64,000 bases of DNA from Ustulina deusta (taxonomy: Eukaryota; Ascomycota; Sordariomycetes; Xylariales; Xylariaceae): positions 1 to 64,000 of the forward strand of contig JAJNNX010000041.1 of assembly GCA_023159155.1 (NCBI GenBank), written 5' to 3'. Below the pieces are notes generated by a model. That model was given only the letters and a program-made list of their open reading frames with translations, was not told the origin of the DNA and searched no databases. Made by a program: the position numbers and the translations under genes. Below, piece after piece: positions 1 to 14,300 of the stretch (the first letter of the stretch is position 1; each line of letters starts with the position of its first letter).

Positions 1-1084
1 AAGTAATAAAATTAATTAATTAAAAATTAAACTAATAATTTTATTTTTATATTAATAAATATTAAAATAATTAAAATATAAAACTTTTTAATAATAAATA
101 TTAATAAAACTATTATAAATTTTAATATTAAATAATAAATATTTAAACTAGTTTATTAAACTTAAAATATTTAAAAAATAATATATAATATAGCAACCCT
201 TATATAAAAATAATATAAACTATAAACTAATAAAAAAAATATTTAATAAATTTTAAAATAAAAAAAAAAGTTTTTTTAAAAAAAAAAAGTTTTATAATAT
301 AAATACTAACTACTAAATTAGATTTTTAATTAGTTAGACTTTTTAAAATTTTAAAAAAACAAAAATTTAGCTATATTTTTAACTTGCTTAACTTTTATAA
401 AATAAAAACTTATTTTATATTAACTAATTATAAAAAATAAATAATAATTTTTTATTTTAATAAATTTAATTATTGCTTTTAGCTAAAAATATTAATAATA
501 AAACAAAATTTAAAATTAAACAAATCAAATAATTAAAAATATATAAAAAAACAAAAAGTTATAATATTAAATTGTTTAAAAAAGCTATAATTTTAATAAT
601 ATTTAATATATAGCTTAAAATTATAAAAATATACTAATTAAATTTAACTAATTTTATAAAACTTATAAAAAAGCTTTTAGATTTTTTATAAAATTATAAA
701 AATAAATATATATAATAATAATTAATAAGTTTATAAATAATTATAAAAATAATAATAAAGCAATATAATATAAAAAGATTATATAAATTTAATATTATTA
801 ATAATTTTAAGTTAAAATTATGTTTAAACATTTAGTTTTAAAAAAAGTAATATAATAGTTAATATAGTTTTGGCAAGACTTGTAAAAATTTTAGACCTAT
901 ATAATAATAAAATAGAAAATCTATGTACGGACCAACCTAACTTTGTAGCTATATATATAGAATTTATATTTATTTACTTTATAAACTTTATTTTATTTTA
1001 TTTTATTCTTTTTTTTTAGTTTAGAGTCTTTGTTTATAGTATCAATAAACTACCTATAAAAGCTTTATTTAACTGATTATAACA
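1..1084 (+). mobile_element. 3' end of RIP-degraded LTR retrotransposon (copy 1)
   Basis: The sequence parallels 8560-9745, the 3' internal end plus 3' LTR of the complete element at 3832-9745, base for base apart from transitions and a small indel. It is therefore the tail of a second copy in the same orientation whose 5' part lies outside the window. The LTR is about 851-1084. No reading frame survives and A+T is extreme. The superfamily cannot be read from such degraded sequence. Confidence 0.75.
851..1084 (+). repeat. LTR, left element family (copy 1)
   Basis: This ~234-bp LTR matches 3832-4068 and 9507-9745 directly and 61392-61618 inverted. A shared core is the cacggaccaac-type block and the ATCAATAAAC/TTAATAAAC block near the 3' end. 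Differences between copies are mainly C/T and G/A transitions, as expected from RIP. Confidence 0.75.
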
Positions 1085-3831
1085 TAATACTTTAAAAATA
1101 TTTTTTATAAATATAAATCTTTGATCTAAGGTAATAGTATAATATTTTTATTTTAATTATTTTTTTTAGTTAAAAAAAATTTGGAATAATTTTAGAAATT
1201 CTAAGGTTAACTTTATAAAGTATACTTAGGTTATTTTAATAAAGTTATTTTTAATAACTATTTATTAAGTTAATTTGTTATGCTTTATAATTTAATTTGC
1301 TTTAGTTAGTATATTTGTAAAGTTTATATATAATAATTTTAGTTTTTATATTTTTTTTTATAAGGATTTTATATAAAGGGTTTTTTTTATTTATTTTCTA
1401 ATATAGGTTTTATAAAAATAGTATTTTTAAATAAGAAATATTTTAATTAAATAGTTTATTAGGTTTTTTAGGCCTTAGTTATTTAAATATTTTAGTTATT
1501 TATATTAGATTTATATTTTAAGGTTAAATAAAAAATAAATATAAAAACTAATATTTAAAGCTATAATATTAATATTATTATTAGAAATATTAATTAAATA
1601 TAGGTTGCTAATAGTTCTAGTTATTATAAAGCAGTTTTTTTTTTTAGTACTAAAAGTTTTGTTATAGCAAAAAAAAAATTTAGTTCTTTTTTTAAAGAAT
1701 TAAAAAACAAAGATTAGATTTATTTTATTTTTAGAGAAATAAGTAGCGTTATAAAAAATTATTTGCTTTTTTTAGCTATTTATTATTAAAATAACTATTT
1801 AATTTTTTATTTTTTTAAGTATTACTATTTTTTTTTTTTTTTAATATTTTTAAACTAGTATATTTTTTTATATTAAAAAAACTACTATAGTTATAAAAAA
1901 AGTATTAATTATAGTTTATATTTAAAATAATAATAAATTTTAATTTTTTAATAAAAAAGCTGCTTATTATATTACTAAAGTTAGTAAAACTAAATTTTAA
2001 AAAAGTGTTAGTTATATAGGATTTTTTTAAAACATTATAAAATAGTTTAAATATATTAAAAATAATAGTTAGTATAATTTTAGTTAAAAAAAAAATAGTA
2101 GTGTTTATATTAATATTAAATATTTTAATAAAAAAACTTAGTTCTAAAATTATAATTAGAGCTATATTAATAATAAAACTAAAGTTAATAAAAGCAAAAT
2201 TAAAAAATTTAAAACTATTAATAGTAAAAAAAAAAAAATCATAATTAATAGGGTTATTATTATTATTATTTTTGCTTTTTTTATATTTTTATTTATAAAT
2301 TTTTTTTTTTTTTGTTATTTTTTAGGAGCTAGCTTAAAAAACTTAATAAAATATTTTTATAAAAAATAAATCTTTTTATAATAAATATACTTAAACTTTT
2401 TACTAAAAGCTAATAAGTTTATATTATTTTTTTTTAGTTTTTAATTTTTTAATTTTTGTTTAGTAGCTATAATAGCTTTATTAAAAATAATAGTTTTTTT
2501 TATAACTATATTATTTTTGTTTTATTTAAATATAATATTATAATATTAAAAAAATATATTAAAAAATATATTAAAAAAAAATGTAAAAAAATTAAAAAAT
2601 TTATTAATAAAAATTAGTTTTATAATAATATAAATATCATTTAGTTTTATTAATTTGTTTTAAATAGTTTAAAGTTTTAAAATTAGTTTAGTTATATTAT
2701 TTTTATAAAATTTTAACGTAATATTATTTTATTTATATATTAATAATTAAAAAATAGTATTATTATAAAGTTTAAATTTTTTAATAATTTTTATTTATAT
2801 AAAAGTAGTAGTATTATAAAAAACTATATTAATATATTTAATTATTACTTAGATATTAGGTTTAAACTAATTTTAAATTGCTATATAAGTTTTGTTTTGT
2901 TTATTTTTTTAGTTTTTGATTTTTTTTTAATAAGTAGTAATATTTTTGCTAGTTTATTAAACAACAATTAAAATTTAAGTTTTTTTAAATAAAAATTATT
3001 TATATTTTATTATTAATAAATATTTAAATATTTTTTTAATAAATTTAATATAATTTATAAAAAAATTTATTATAAAAATAAATTTTAGATTTATTAATTT
3101 AATTTTGTTTATTATAACTATTTTGTTAAGTTATTTTTAAATAAATTTTAAGAACTAAAGTTTTAATATTAAAGTTAACAATAAAAATACTAGTTTTTTG
3201 TTTAGATTTTTATATAGTAAATAGTAAGTTTAGTAATACTTAAAAATATATTATTAAAAATATAAAAAAAATAAATAAAAATATTAGTATTAATATATAG
3301 TTAGCTAGTTTAAATATTATTAAATATATAAAAATAAATATAAATACTATTAATTATAAAAAAATAATTAATATAAGTATTGCTATATATATAAGTAGTA
3401 CTAAAATTAAAAATAAAAAAATAAAAGAATTTTTTTTAAATAATAACTTTAAAACTAAAAAAGTTTAATTTGTTTAGAAATAAAAAAAGTAATAATATAA
3501 GTTATAAATTTAATAATAAATTATAAAATAGAATATTATTAAATAAAAAAGTAATTAATTTAGTAATAAAATATAAAAAATTATTTTTATTAAAAAGTTT
3601 AAAAATAAAAAAATGAAAAAGTAGTTTTAATTTAAAAAAATATTATATTTTTAGTTTTATTTAAATAAATAAATTATAAATATTTAAAAATAAAAAATTA
3701 AATATTTTAAAATATTTAAAAAATAAAATAATTAATAATAAGAACTTTTTTTATTAAGCTTAATATTAATAAAGTTTTATAACTAAAATATTTAATAAGT
3801 AGCTAAAGTTAAAAATTTAATAGCTAAATTA
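1085..3831. other. AT-rich, gene-free, unresolved RIP-degraded DNA
   Basis: No open reading frame, no recognised family and almost no C or G. I could not align it with the neighbouring LTR element. A palindromic TTTTGYTATAGCAAAA-like word lies near 1657-1674. It is probably another destroyed transposon lying between two copies of the LTR element. Confidence 0.5.
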
Positions 3832-4068
3832 TATAACGGTTAGTACAGTTTTAGCGAAACCCGCAAAAACTCTAGACTTATATAGCAATAAAATAAAAAG
3901 TCTACGCACGGACCAACATAGCTTTACAGCTACACACACAAAATCTATATCTATTTACTTTATAAACTCTACCTTTTTTTTTTTTTTTTTTTTTTTTCTT
4001 TAGCTTAAAACTTTTATTTATAATATTAATAAATTAACTATAAAAGCGTTATTTAACTAATTATAATA
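3832..4068 (+). repeat. 5' LTR of the complete element
   Basis: Matches the 3' LTR at 9507-9745 and the other family copies. It is preceded by aatta, which recurs after the 3' LTR. Confidence 0.75.
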
Positions 4069-7000
4069 TTATTTTAAGCTTATTAATTATATATTAATAA
4101 GCGTTTAATAAATATATATTTTTTATTTTATTATAATTAGTAAAATATAAATAAACTTTTTTTTTTAATTATATGTTTAATATAAAAAATTATATATTTT
4201 ATAATATAAACTTAACTTTAATATAACTTTAATAAAACTTTTAACTTTTATACTATTTAAAAGCTAATAATTTATAAAAAACCTAACTTTAAATATTTTT
4301 ATTTTATTTTTAGTTTTTAAACAATTAAAACAACTTTAGTTCTTAAATATAGCTAGCTTTTTATTATTGGACAATTTTAAAAAAAGATTTTTAATAAAAA
4401 AAAAAAATTAAGCATTAGATTTTTTTATAAACGTTTTAAACGAACTAATACTTAAAAAAAAATCTAAAAAAAATAAAAAGTTAAAACTTAAAAAAACAAA
4501 ATTTAAATTAGAACTAGAACTATTTAAAATAAGTAATATATTTAAAAATGTAATATTAAATATTATAGCTATACAAACTTATAATTTTATATTAATTTTA
4601 ATAGAACTTTTTTAATAAATAAAAAAAATAAAATATTAATTTTTTAATATATTTATTTTAATATTTTTAAAAAATAACTATAATTTAATAATAAAAAATA
4701 TATTTAAAAATATTAACTTTAAACTTTTTAGTTTTATTATTTTATTTATTTTTTATTTTATTAGTTTATTTTTTAATGCTTTAAACCTTGTTTATATTGA
4801 AAAAGCTAAAATATAAAAAACTAATTTTAGTAAGTTTACAAAAAATAAATCTTTATTTAATAATTAGGTTTATAAATTAATAAAAAAGCTAAATAAAAAT
4901 ATTATTATATTCTAAACTAAAAATAATTAATTTTAATATATTATAAATTAATTAAAAAAATATATTAAAAAATTAATAAAAATATATTTTTATTTAACTA
5001 AAAAATTATTTAATAATATTATTAAAATAATTTAAGCTTTATTAATAGTTTAATATAACTTTAATTAAATAATTATAGCTTATAAAATATTTTAAGCTTA
5101 TATATATAAAACTAATAAAAATATTAATAAGTTTATTTTTATATTTAATAGTTTAATTTAAAAATATTAACTAATTAAATTATAATAAAAATATAAATTA
5201 TAAGATTATTTTTATATAAACTTAAAAAAAAACTTATATAAAATTTTTATAAATTTAAATATTTTTTATAAATTATTTATTAATAAAATTATTAAATTAA
5301 TATATAATATTAAATAAGCTTATAAAAACTATTAATAAACTAAACTTATTAGTTTAATTAAATAAAAATCTAACTTAAATAACTAAGTTTTTAGTAAACT
5401 AGCTTATTAATTTTTAGCTAATTTTAAAAGTTCTAAAATATTTATTTTAAAACAATTAAAATAAGTATTAACTATAAAAAAAAAAAAGCTTATTAAAATA
5501 ATAAAACTTGCTTTATTTATAATAAAAAAAAACATATATTAATTAATTGTTTTAATTAAAAGTTTAAAGTTTTGGGTATTTAACTAGTAAAAAAAAGCCC
5601 TAATAAAAATAGTTCTAATAGTTTATTTAATTTAAAAAACAAATAAAACTAATAAAAATCTTTTTATTAGTTTTTTTATTTATTTTAGCTAAAATATATA
5701 ACTAAAACAAATTAATTATTTTTAAAATATTAAAATAAAAACTTTAATTTTATATAATACTAAAGCTTATACTTTTTTAATAATTAGCTATAAGTTTATA
5801 TAATAAATTAAATAATAATTAAAAACAAAAATAGTTTAGTTAACTAAACTTTAAAAACTTTATAACTACTAAAATAAAATATTTTAATAAAAACTTAAAA
5901 ATAATAATTAATCTAACTAAATAATTTATTTTTATTAGTTTAATTTTTACTAATAATTATAATTAAACTTTTTAATTATAAATAATAAAATATAAACCTA
6001 AAAATATAAAAAAATACAAATTAATATAATTAAGCATTAAAAAAATATTATTAAATATTAAAATAACTAAAATTAAAAAAACAAAAAAAAAACCTAGGAC
6101 TTCTAAACTTAAAATAAAAAAAGTCTATATAATAACTTTTAAAAAAAAAAAAACCAAGCTACTATTAAAAAAATTATATAAAACTTTTAAAATTATTTCT
6201 ATTAAAATAAATAAAAACAACTAGTTAAAAAAACTTTAAAAAAACTTATTACAATTAAATTTATAACAATTAAAAATAATTATATTAAACTATTTAAAAA
6301 AAACTTAAAAATAATTAATATTTTATAAAAAAAATAAACTTAAATTAACTAAGTAATACTATAAAAAACTTTTAATAATAAACTAATCTTATTTTTAAAA
6401 AAAAAAAACTTTTAGTATATAAAATTAATATAAAGCTTTTTGCTTTTTTTGCTATTATATTTAAAGAAGTTTTTTTTAAAAAAAAAATCTAAAACTTTAC
6501 TACTATTATAATTAAAGTTTAATATAATATTAAAACTTAACAATAAAAAATATATTTTTAGTTTTTATTAATATTATATATTTATATAGTTTATTTTATT
6601 TAAAAAAAATTTATAAATAAACTACTAACTATAAACTTTATTAAATAAAATATAAATTTAAATATTATTTTTGTTCTATTTATATTTAAACTTAGGTTAA
6701 TTAAACATAAATTTATAATTAATTATTAATAAAAAAATATATATTTAAAAAATTAAATTATATTAGTTTTAAATATTAGTAATACTATATTTAATTATTA
6801 TAATATTATTTAATTTGTTAAATTAAATATTATTAAAGTTTTTTATTAATTATTATTAATTATAAAATTATATTATTTTTTTTTTTTTTAAACTTATAAA
6901 AAAATATTTTAATAAAAAGTTTTATTTTTTGGTTTAAAAATAAAACTTATTTAGTAGTAAGCCTTTATTAACATACAAATCTAAAAACTTTTAAACAAAT

Positions 7001-9506
7001 TTATAAATATTTATATAAATAATATTTTAATTTATTTTAAAACTAAAAAATAATATTAAACCTATTATAAAAAAATAATTTATTATTTATATTAAGCCAA
7101 ATATTAAAAAAATATTAAAAAGTTTTATTTTAATATATTTATTATTAATTATTTAAAAATAGTTATAAAAGCTAAAATAAAAATTAGAATTAACCTTATT
7201 AAAATTTAAATAATTTTAAATTAAAACTTTAATAATTTTAAAAATACTAAATTAATTTAATTATTTTTTAAGTTTTATAATTATATTTATATATTTATTT
7301 ACTACGCTAGTAAAATTGCTACTTTTTTAAATTAATTATTAAAAAAAAAATAAACTATTTATAATAAAACTAAAACAAAAATAAACTTTTGAACATATAA
7401 AACTACTAGTTTATAAAATACCTATTTTAGCTTTTTTTAAGCCTAGCTAACTAATATAAATAAAAATAAATATTTTATATAATATAATAAAAAAAGTTAT
7501 TTAATAATAATAAAAAAATATAACTTAAAAATTTATAAAATATTTTTTTAAAATAATAATATTAATTAAACAAACTTACTTAATTTAAAATTATAAATTT
7601 TTAATAATAATATAAATTTTAAAATATTATTATTTAAAGCTTTTTAAAACTAAGTTTTTTATAATAATTAATTATTAAGCTTTATTATATTTTTTAAATA
7701 AATAGATTTTATTAATATAATAAATATATTAAGCTAACTTTTTATTAAACTTTAATATTATTTTTTAATACTAACTAAAATAAAAAAATATAATAACTAA
7801 TATTTTATTAAAAAAAATAGCTAAACTTTTTATAATTAAAACTAAAAAAGCTAAAAAATAAATAATAATATTAGTCCTACTTAATAAAATACTAAGTTTT
7901 ATATTAACTATAAACTTTTTACTTAATATTTTTCAAAAAGCTAACTTAATAAACCTAATTAAACAAAAAAACTAGCTATAAAAACTAAGAAATAAAAACA
8001 AAAAGTTATATATATTTAAAGTTATTTTAAATAGAACTATTTTTTTTATATAACTTTAATTTAAAAAGTTTATATATTTTTAATTATTATATATTAAAAT
8101 TAATATAAAACAATTAAAATATTAAAACAAAAATATTACTAGTTTTATTTAAAATATAATTATAAATAATATATATATAATTATTATAATTATAAAAAAA
8201 ACAAAATATTATATAATAAAACTTTTAGTTTTTTTTATTTATTATTTATACTAGGTACAATATAATAATATATAATAATAAATAATAAAAATATACTATT
8301 TAACTAATAAAGTTATAACTATATATAAATATTTATAAATAAGTTTAGCTATTTAATTATAATTTTATTTAGTAAAAAAATAAATATTATAAAGTTATTA
8401 GCTATATAATACTATAAAAGTTTATATAAATTTTTTAATATATTAAATATATAAATATTAAATAATATAAAACTATTTATTTTTAAATTTATAATAATAA
8501 TTAATAGCTTTATAAGTATTAAGTATTGTTTTAGTAGCGCTTACTATTTTTAAACTTAAAAAGTAATAAAATTAACTAATTAAAAACTAAACTAATAATT
8601 CTATTTTTATATTAATAAATACTAAAACAATTAAAATATTTATTTTTTTATTTTAAACTTTATATATAATTTTTTATAATATTTATTAATTAATATATTA
8701 TTACTAAAAATAACAATAAAAATTAAAATATAAAACTTTTTAATAATAAATATTAATAAAACTATTATAAATTCTAATACTAAGCAATAAACGTTTAAAC
8801 TAGTCCGCTAAACCTAAAATATTTAAAAAATAATATATAATATAGCAACCCTTGTATAAAAACAATATAAGCTATAAGCTAATAAAAAAAAACGCCTAAT
8901 AAATTTCAAAATAAAAAATAAAGTTTTTTTAAAAAAAAAAAGTTTTATAATATAAATACTAACTATTAGATTAGATTTCTAATTAATTAAACTTTTTAAA
9001 ATTTTAAAAAAACAAAAATTTAGCTATGTTTTTAATTTGTTTAATTTTTATAAAATAAAAAACCTATTTTATACTAACTAATTATAAAAAACAAACAATA
9101 ATTTTTTATTTTAATAAATCTAATTATTACTTTTAACTAAAAATATTAATAGTAAAACAAAATTTAAAATTAAACAAATTAAATAATTAAAAGTATATAA
9201 AAAAAACAAAAAGTTATAATACTAAATTGTTTAAAAAAGTTATAATTTTAATAATATCTAGTATATAACTTAAAATTTTAAAAATATATTAATTAAACTT
9301 AACTAATTTTATAAAACTTATAAAAAAGCTTTTAAACCTTTTATAAAATTATAAAAATAAATATATATAATAATAACTAATAAATTTATAAATAATTATA
9401 AAAATAATAATAAAACAATATAATATAAAAAAACTATATAAATCTAATATTATTAGTAACTTTAAGTTAAAACTATATTTAAACTTTTAGTTTTAGAAAA
9501 AAATAG

Positions 9507-9745
9507 TATAATAGTTAGTATAGTTTTAGTAAAACCTGCAAGAATTTTAGACCTATATAGCAATAAAATAAAAAGTCTGCGCACGGACCAACCTAGCTCT
9601 GCAGCTATATATATAAAATCTATATCTACCTACCCTATAAACTCTAACTTCTTTTTTTTTTTCCTTTTTTTTTTCTTTAGCTTAGAGTCTTTATTTATAG
9701 TATTAATAAACTAGCTATAAAAGCTTTATTTAACTAATCGTAACA
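9507..9745 (+). repeat. 3' LTR of the complete element
   Basis: Ends in taaca followed by aatta, the proposed target duplication. It retains more G and C than the 5' LTR. Confidence 0.75.
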
Positions 9746-10265
9746 AATTATATTATAACGTGTTAAATTAGTTTTAGTTTATAAAAGCAATAAAATAAAT
9801 AAATAATATTAGAATTTTTATTTGTTTTAGTTTTAAAAAAAAAGTTTTATTTGTTTGTTATATTAAAAATTATATAAATTAAATAAAATATTTATATATT
9901 ATATAACATTTATAAAACAAATAAAGCAAATTAGCTTTTATTTAGAATTAATATTTTTGTTTAATATTAAAATGTTTTAGAAAGTTTTATTATAGCAAAA
10001 AATTAGAAGAACGTTTATAAAAAATTATAGGTCCGTTAGCGTTTAGATTAAGCAAGACTATTAAGTAGCGTTTATATTAAAAACAATACAAGTGAGCTAT
10101 TCTAGGCTTATAACTTATTAAAATAAGTAAATATATATATAAGTAAATAGAATGTTTTATATATTTAGGATAATTAAAAGAAAGAATTAAGGACTAAGGG
10201 TCCAGGGGAATCTAGTGATATATATAGTTGGAGGATAGAGTGTACTTAATCTCTATATTCTAACA
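9746..10265. other. AT-rich border segment, possible LTR terminus of another element
   Basis: This stretch carries the transition from RIP DNA to normal composition. Read on the minus strand, position 10265 starts TGTTAGAATATAGAG, which resembles the 5' end of a Ty1/copia-type LTR, and base composition changes sharply there. No partner LTR was found, so a solo or truncated LTR is only a suggestion. Confidence 0.35.
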
Positions 10266-11391
10266 ATACCTGGTGACGTGAGCAACACGCACCAAAGGCC
10301 AAGTTTATTGAGGATCCAATTTTCTTATCCTGAGAATCCCAGCCCTCAAGGTCCTACACCAACTACTCAGCATTTATAAGCTCTCTCTTCATTTTTCCAC
10401 TTAATGTTGTCGATATAACTAGGGTATGTATCGGGTCGGCCTAAACGCCAAGTATTGAAGTATCATAATAGCGCGCTAGCTGCTCCAGTTCAATGGACCA
10501 ATGAGGCTGGAAGAACCTCGTGAAGGTGAGAAAAAGTCTTGTTCTACCTTTCAAAACGTCCTAGAGGAGCTTCGGTGTCAGTGGTTCTAGCTCGGAGATG
10601 CATCCTTGGTCTGCATCGTCGCGGTGGCTAGGCCCCAGTCTTCAGCAGAAATGGCCCTATCTTTGGAGCATGTGGCCGTCTATGTGACTCATCAGCTGCA
10701 TGCAGCATACGCCACTTCATTGATTGTGTGATGCACCGCTAGCTTACTCCTACTCCATCCATCTGCATGAAATAGAAGATGCCCTGCAAGATGCCTAATA
10801 CACAGCCTGCCTCTGCCCAGGAAAACCAGCCTTTTAACAGGTTCCGATTTTCCTCTTCCCGAATCGAGAGATACAGTCGCAATTGTGGCTACGGCCAGGC
10901 TTTCATATGCCTAATGCATCTCCTATAACACCAGATCGCCGACGTGCCATTCTACCACCAGAATATTGCCCTACCATTAATTTGTTTGCCGACAATTCTA
11001 GAGAACAAGAATGAATCTTCGTGATATAACATCCTCGGCACTCACTTTACGAGTTCGATTCTTTGATCTCACTGCTCCCTACACTTTTCACGAGAAGAAC
11101 ACCACGTGACCTTCACCTACCAGATCGGCGGCAAGTTCCAGGCTTTGAAAGATAATTCTTCTTCCCTTTAGCTCCTGCATCTGAAAGCATTGGAAACCGA
11201 CAAACCAGGCTGGCCCTCTACACCCGGATCGCTTCACTTTCGTCTATCTGTCTCGGGAGGCTATAGGAAATCAGGAAACTAAGGAGTGCATAACCTTGTC
11301 TTAAGCGCAGGTAGCAGAGCCCGCCAGAGCACCCAAGGTCTACAAAATCTTCAAATCAGTGCTGTCGCGCATATTTTGAACACATCCGGCG
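10266..11391. other. Intergenic region upstream of the NLR gene
   Basis: Base composition is normal and no convincing ORF, RNA gene or repeat was seen. It presumably holds the promoter and 5' UTR of the gene starting at 11392. Confidence 0.5.
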
Positions 11392-14300
11392 ATGTCAAAG
11401 AGAACTTGTGACCACGAGTCAGGAGTGTCGGGTGTAGAGAAGAGAAGGAAGGCCGAGCGTTCTGTAGATCGGACGTTAAGGGGTACCGGAAATCCACAGT
11501 TGATGAACAAAGCCTACACCGTTGGCTGGATCTGCGCTATAACTACCGAGTACATTGCTGCGCAACTTTTCCTCGACAAAAAGCACATGAGACCTGAATC
11601 CCAACCGAAGGAAGATACTAACCACTACACCTTAGGAGAAATCGGAGGGCATAACGTCATTATTGCCGTATTGCCAGGTGGGGAGTATGGGACAAACTCT
11701 GCTGCCAACGTTGCAAGTAATATGCTACGTACCTTTCCTCACATAAGGATTGGTCTTATGGTGGGGATCGGTGGTGGTGCGCCCAGTGAAGAGCATGACA
11801 TCCGGCTCGGCGATGTTGTAGTTAGCATGCCGTCTGGCGGAAATGGTGGGGTGCTGCAGTACGATTTTGGTAAAACAGTACAAGATCGGGAGTTTTGCAT
11901 GACAGGATTCTTGGACCAACCACCAACTCTGTTGCGTACAGCAGTATGTGGACTACAAGTACATTACGAAATGCACGGCCACTGTCTGAATGAGAGTATC
12001 GATATCACCTTGCAGAAATGGCCGAAAGTAGACAGGAAGAAGTACGGGCGGCCAGATATAAATACCGACAGGTTATACGGAGCCGACGTTGTCCATAATC
12101 AACAACATTGTTGTTTGACTTCAACTAGTGACAGCAGACCCGAACCGATATCTCAGCCCCAACGGACTGAAGACACACACAACCCAGTTATCCATTATGG
12201 TCTGATTGGTTCGGCTAACCAGCTAATGAAGGATGCCTTGGCGCGGGATCGACTTTCGAAGGAGAAAGGCATCCTCTGTTTCGAAATGGAGGCAGCAGGA
12301 CTAATGAATCATTTTCCTTGTTTGGTCATCCGAGGCATCTGTGATTATTCAGATAGCCATAAAAATAAGCAATGGCAGGGCTATGCAGCAATGACGGCAG
12401 CCGCATATACGAAAGACCTGCTATGTCAAATTCCACCATCTGATGTGGTTGCTGAAGAGAAGATTAACGAATTCGGTCCGTAAATATTAAGCCCCGGAAA
12501 TGAGATAGAGTGTTTAGTTCTAACTGGAGAGTTATAGTTATTGAATCTGTGTCTAGGATCGAAGAAGATGTTGAAACATTGAAGTTTAAGGCGGATAGAC
12601 AAGAAGACCTCGAAGTCCTTGACTGGATCTCGCCAGTCGACTATGGCCCTCAACAGAGCGACTTTTTCAACAGAGCACAGCCAGGGACCGGCCAATGGTT
12701 TCTCAACTCTGCCGAATATCAGGATTGGCTAAATACAAGGACGAACACTCTTTTCTGTCCAGGGATGCCTGGTGCCGGGAAAACAATTCTTGCATCAATT
12801 ATCATAAACAACCTTTGGCGCAGGTTTCGAGAGAATGCATCTATTGGAATAGCGTATATATATTGTAACTTTCGGCGCAAGGACGAGCAAACTCCCCAAG
12901 GTTTTACATCCAGCCTTTTGAAACAGCTTGCAGAACGCCAATTTCCCTTACCACGCAAATTAAAAGACCTCTACAAGAACCATCAAGCATCGCGAACACG
13001 TCCATCATCCGAAGATCTTTCGGAGGCTCTCCATTTTACATTGATGGCATATTCAAGAGTCTACGTCGTTATTGATGCCCTCGACGAGTGTGATGCTTCC
13101 AATGGTTGCCGAGCTCGATTCCTATCCGAAATCTTCCATTTCCAATCTAGTGGCAAAGTTAGCATCTTGGTAACCTCCCGTCAGAATCCAGAGATTCAGA
13201 GCAAGCTCAAGAAAAGTGTGATCTTGGAAATTCGCGCTACCCAGGAAGATGTTCAAATATATGTGGACAATCGTATGTCAGACCTGCCGGCTTTCATCAG
13301 GGACGATTCTGGCTTGCAACAAGATATCAAAGCTAGTATTAGTAGAACAGCAGACGGGATGTATGTGTATGAATTTCGTTTTATTATTCAATGGCACGCT
13401 GACCTATCATTAGGTTCTTACTTGCGCAACTTTACCTTGATTCTCTAAAGGGTAAATTAACATTTAAGGCTGTCCGTAAAGCCCTAAAAGACTTGGTCAC
13501 TGGATCCGACGCATATGAACATGCTTACAACGGCGCAATGGAACGAATCAATGGGCAACTTCGGGAAGAAGCAGACCTCGCAAAGCGGGTTCTATCATGG
13601 ATTACCTTTGCAAAGAGACCACTCGTAACGGAGGAGCTACGGCATGCGCTTTCCGTAGAAGTTGGAACATCCCATTTCAACGAAGAGAATCTGCTACGGG
13701 TCGATATGGTCTCTCTGTGTGCCGGGCTAGTCACGATGGACAAAGAAAGCAACATTATCCGATTAGTCCACTATACCACACAGCAATACTTTGAGAAGTA
13801 CTTTCGGCGTTGGTTTAATAGCCCTCACGTGGATATCACAGAAACCTGCCTTACGTACCTTTCGTTTCAGCCATTTGACACGGGCTTCACACGCTGTCAC
13901 GAAGAATATTCAGCTCGTCTGGAATCGAATCCCTTTTACAGCTACGCAAGTTGCAACTGGGGGTATCATGCCCATCTGGCACCGACGTGTCAAGATGTTT
14001 TACCCTTTCTCCAAAAGCAAAGTCATGTTGAAGCAACCAGTCAAGTCTTACTGGGGCCAATGCCCGATTGCAGTCTATCCGGAGGAGGAGCTACCACATG
14101 GAGAAGAACTGGATTGCACTTAGCAGCATACTTTGGTCTTCAACAAGTCCAAGACATTGTAAGACTATATGATGTCAATGAGAGGGATAGCTGTGGTCAA
14201 ACACCACTACTGTATGCAGCAGAGAACGGCCACGAAGCGGCCGTGCAGCTGCTTCTAGCGAACGGCGCCGACATTGAGGCTAAGAGGGAGGATGGTTGGA

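Larger units (their letters stand above)
3832..9745 (+). mobile_element. Complete RIP-inactivated LTR retrotransposon (~5.9 kb, Ty3/gypsy-sized)
   Basis: Direct LTRs at 3832-4068 and 9507-9745 enclose ~5.4 kb. The LTR ends are imperfect inverted repeats of the type TGTnACGrTTAGT...ACTAAyCGTnACA; the 5' end is RIP-mutated from TG to TA. The 5-bp flanks are identical (aatta at 3827-3831 and 9746-9750), consistent with a target-site duplication although weak in such AT-rich DNA. A purine run (agaaaaaaatag) sits just before the 3' LTR as expected of a polypurine tract. All coding capacity is destroyed, so Ty3/gypsy is suggested only by length and LTR size. Partial copies lie at 1-1084 and, inverted, at 61392-64000. 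Confidence 0.75.

Noticed and set aside
1..10000. CRISPR-like or regular spaced repeats in the AT-rich flank
   Set aside because: Apparent regularity comes from low-complexity A/T composition; no fixed repeat-spacer spacing.
12480..12517. Alternative 38-bp first intron in the NLR gene
   Set aside because: It keeps frame but is shorter than usual fungal introns and leaves the CTAAC branch-like site unused.
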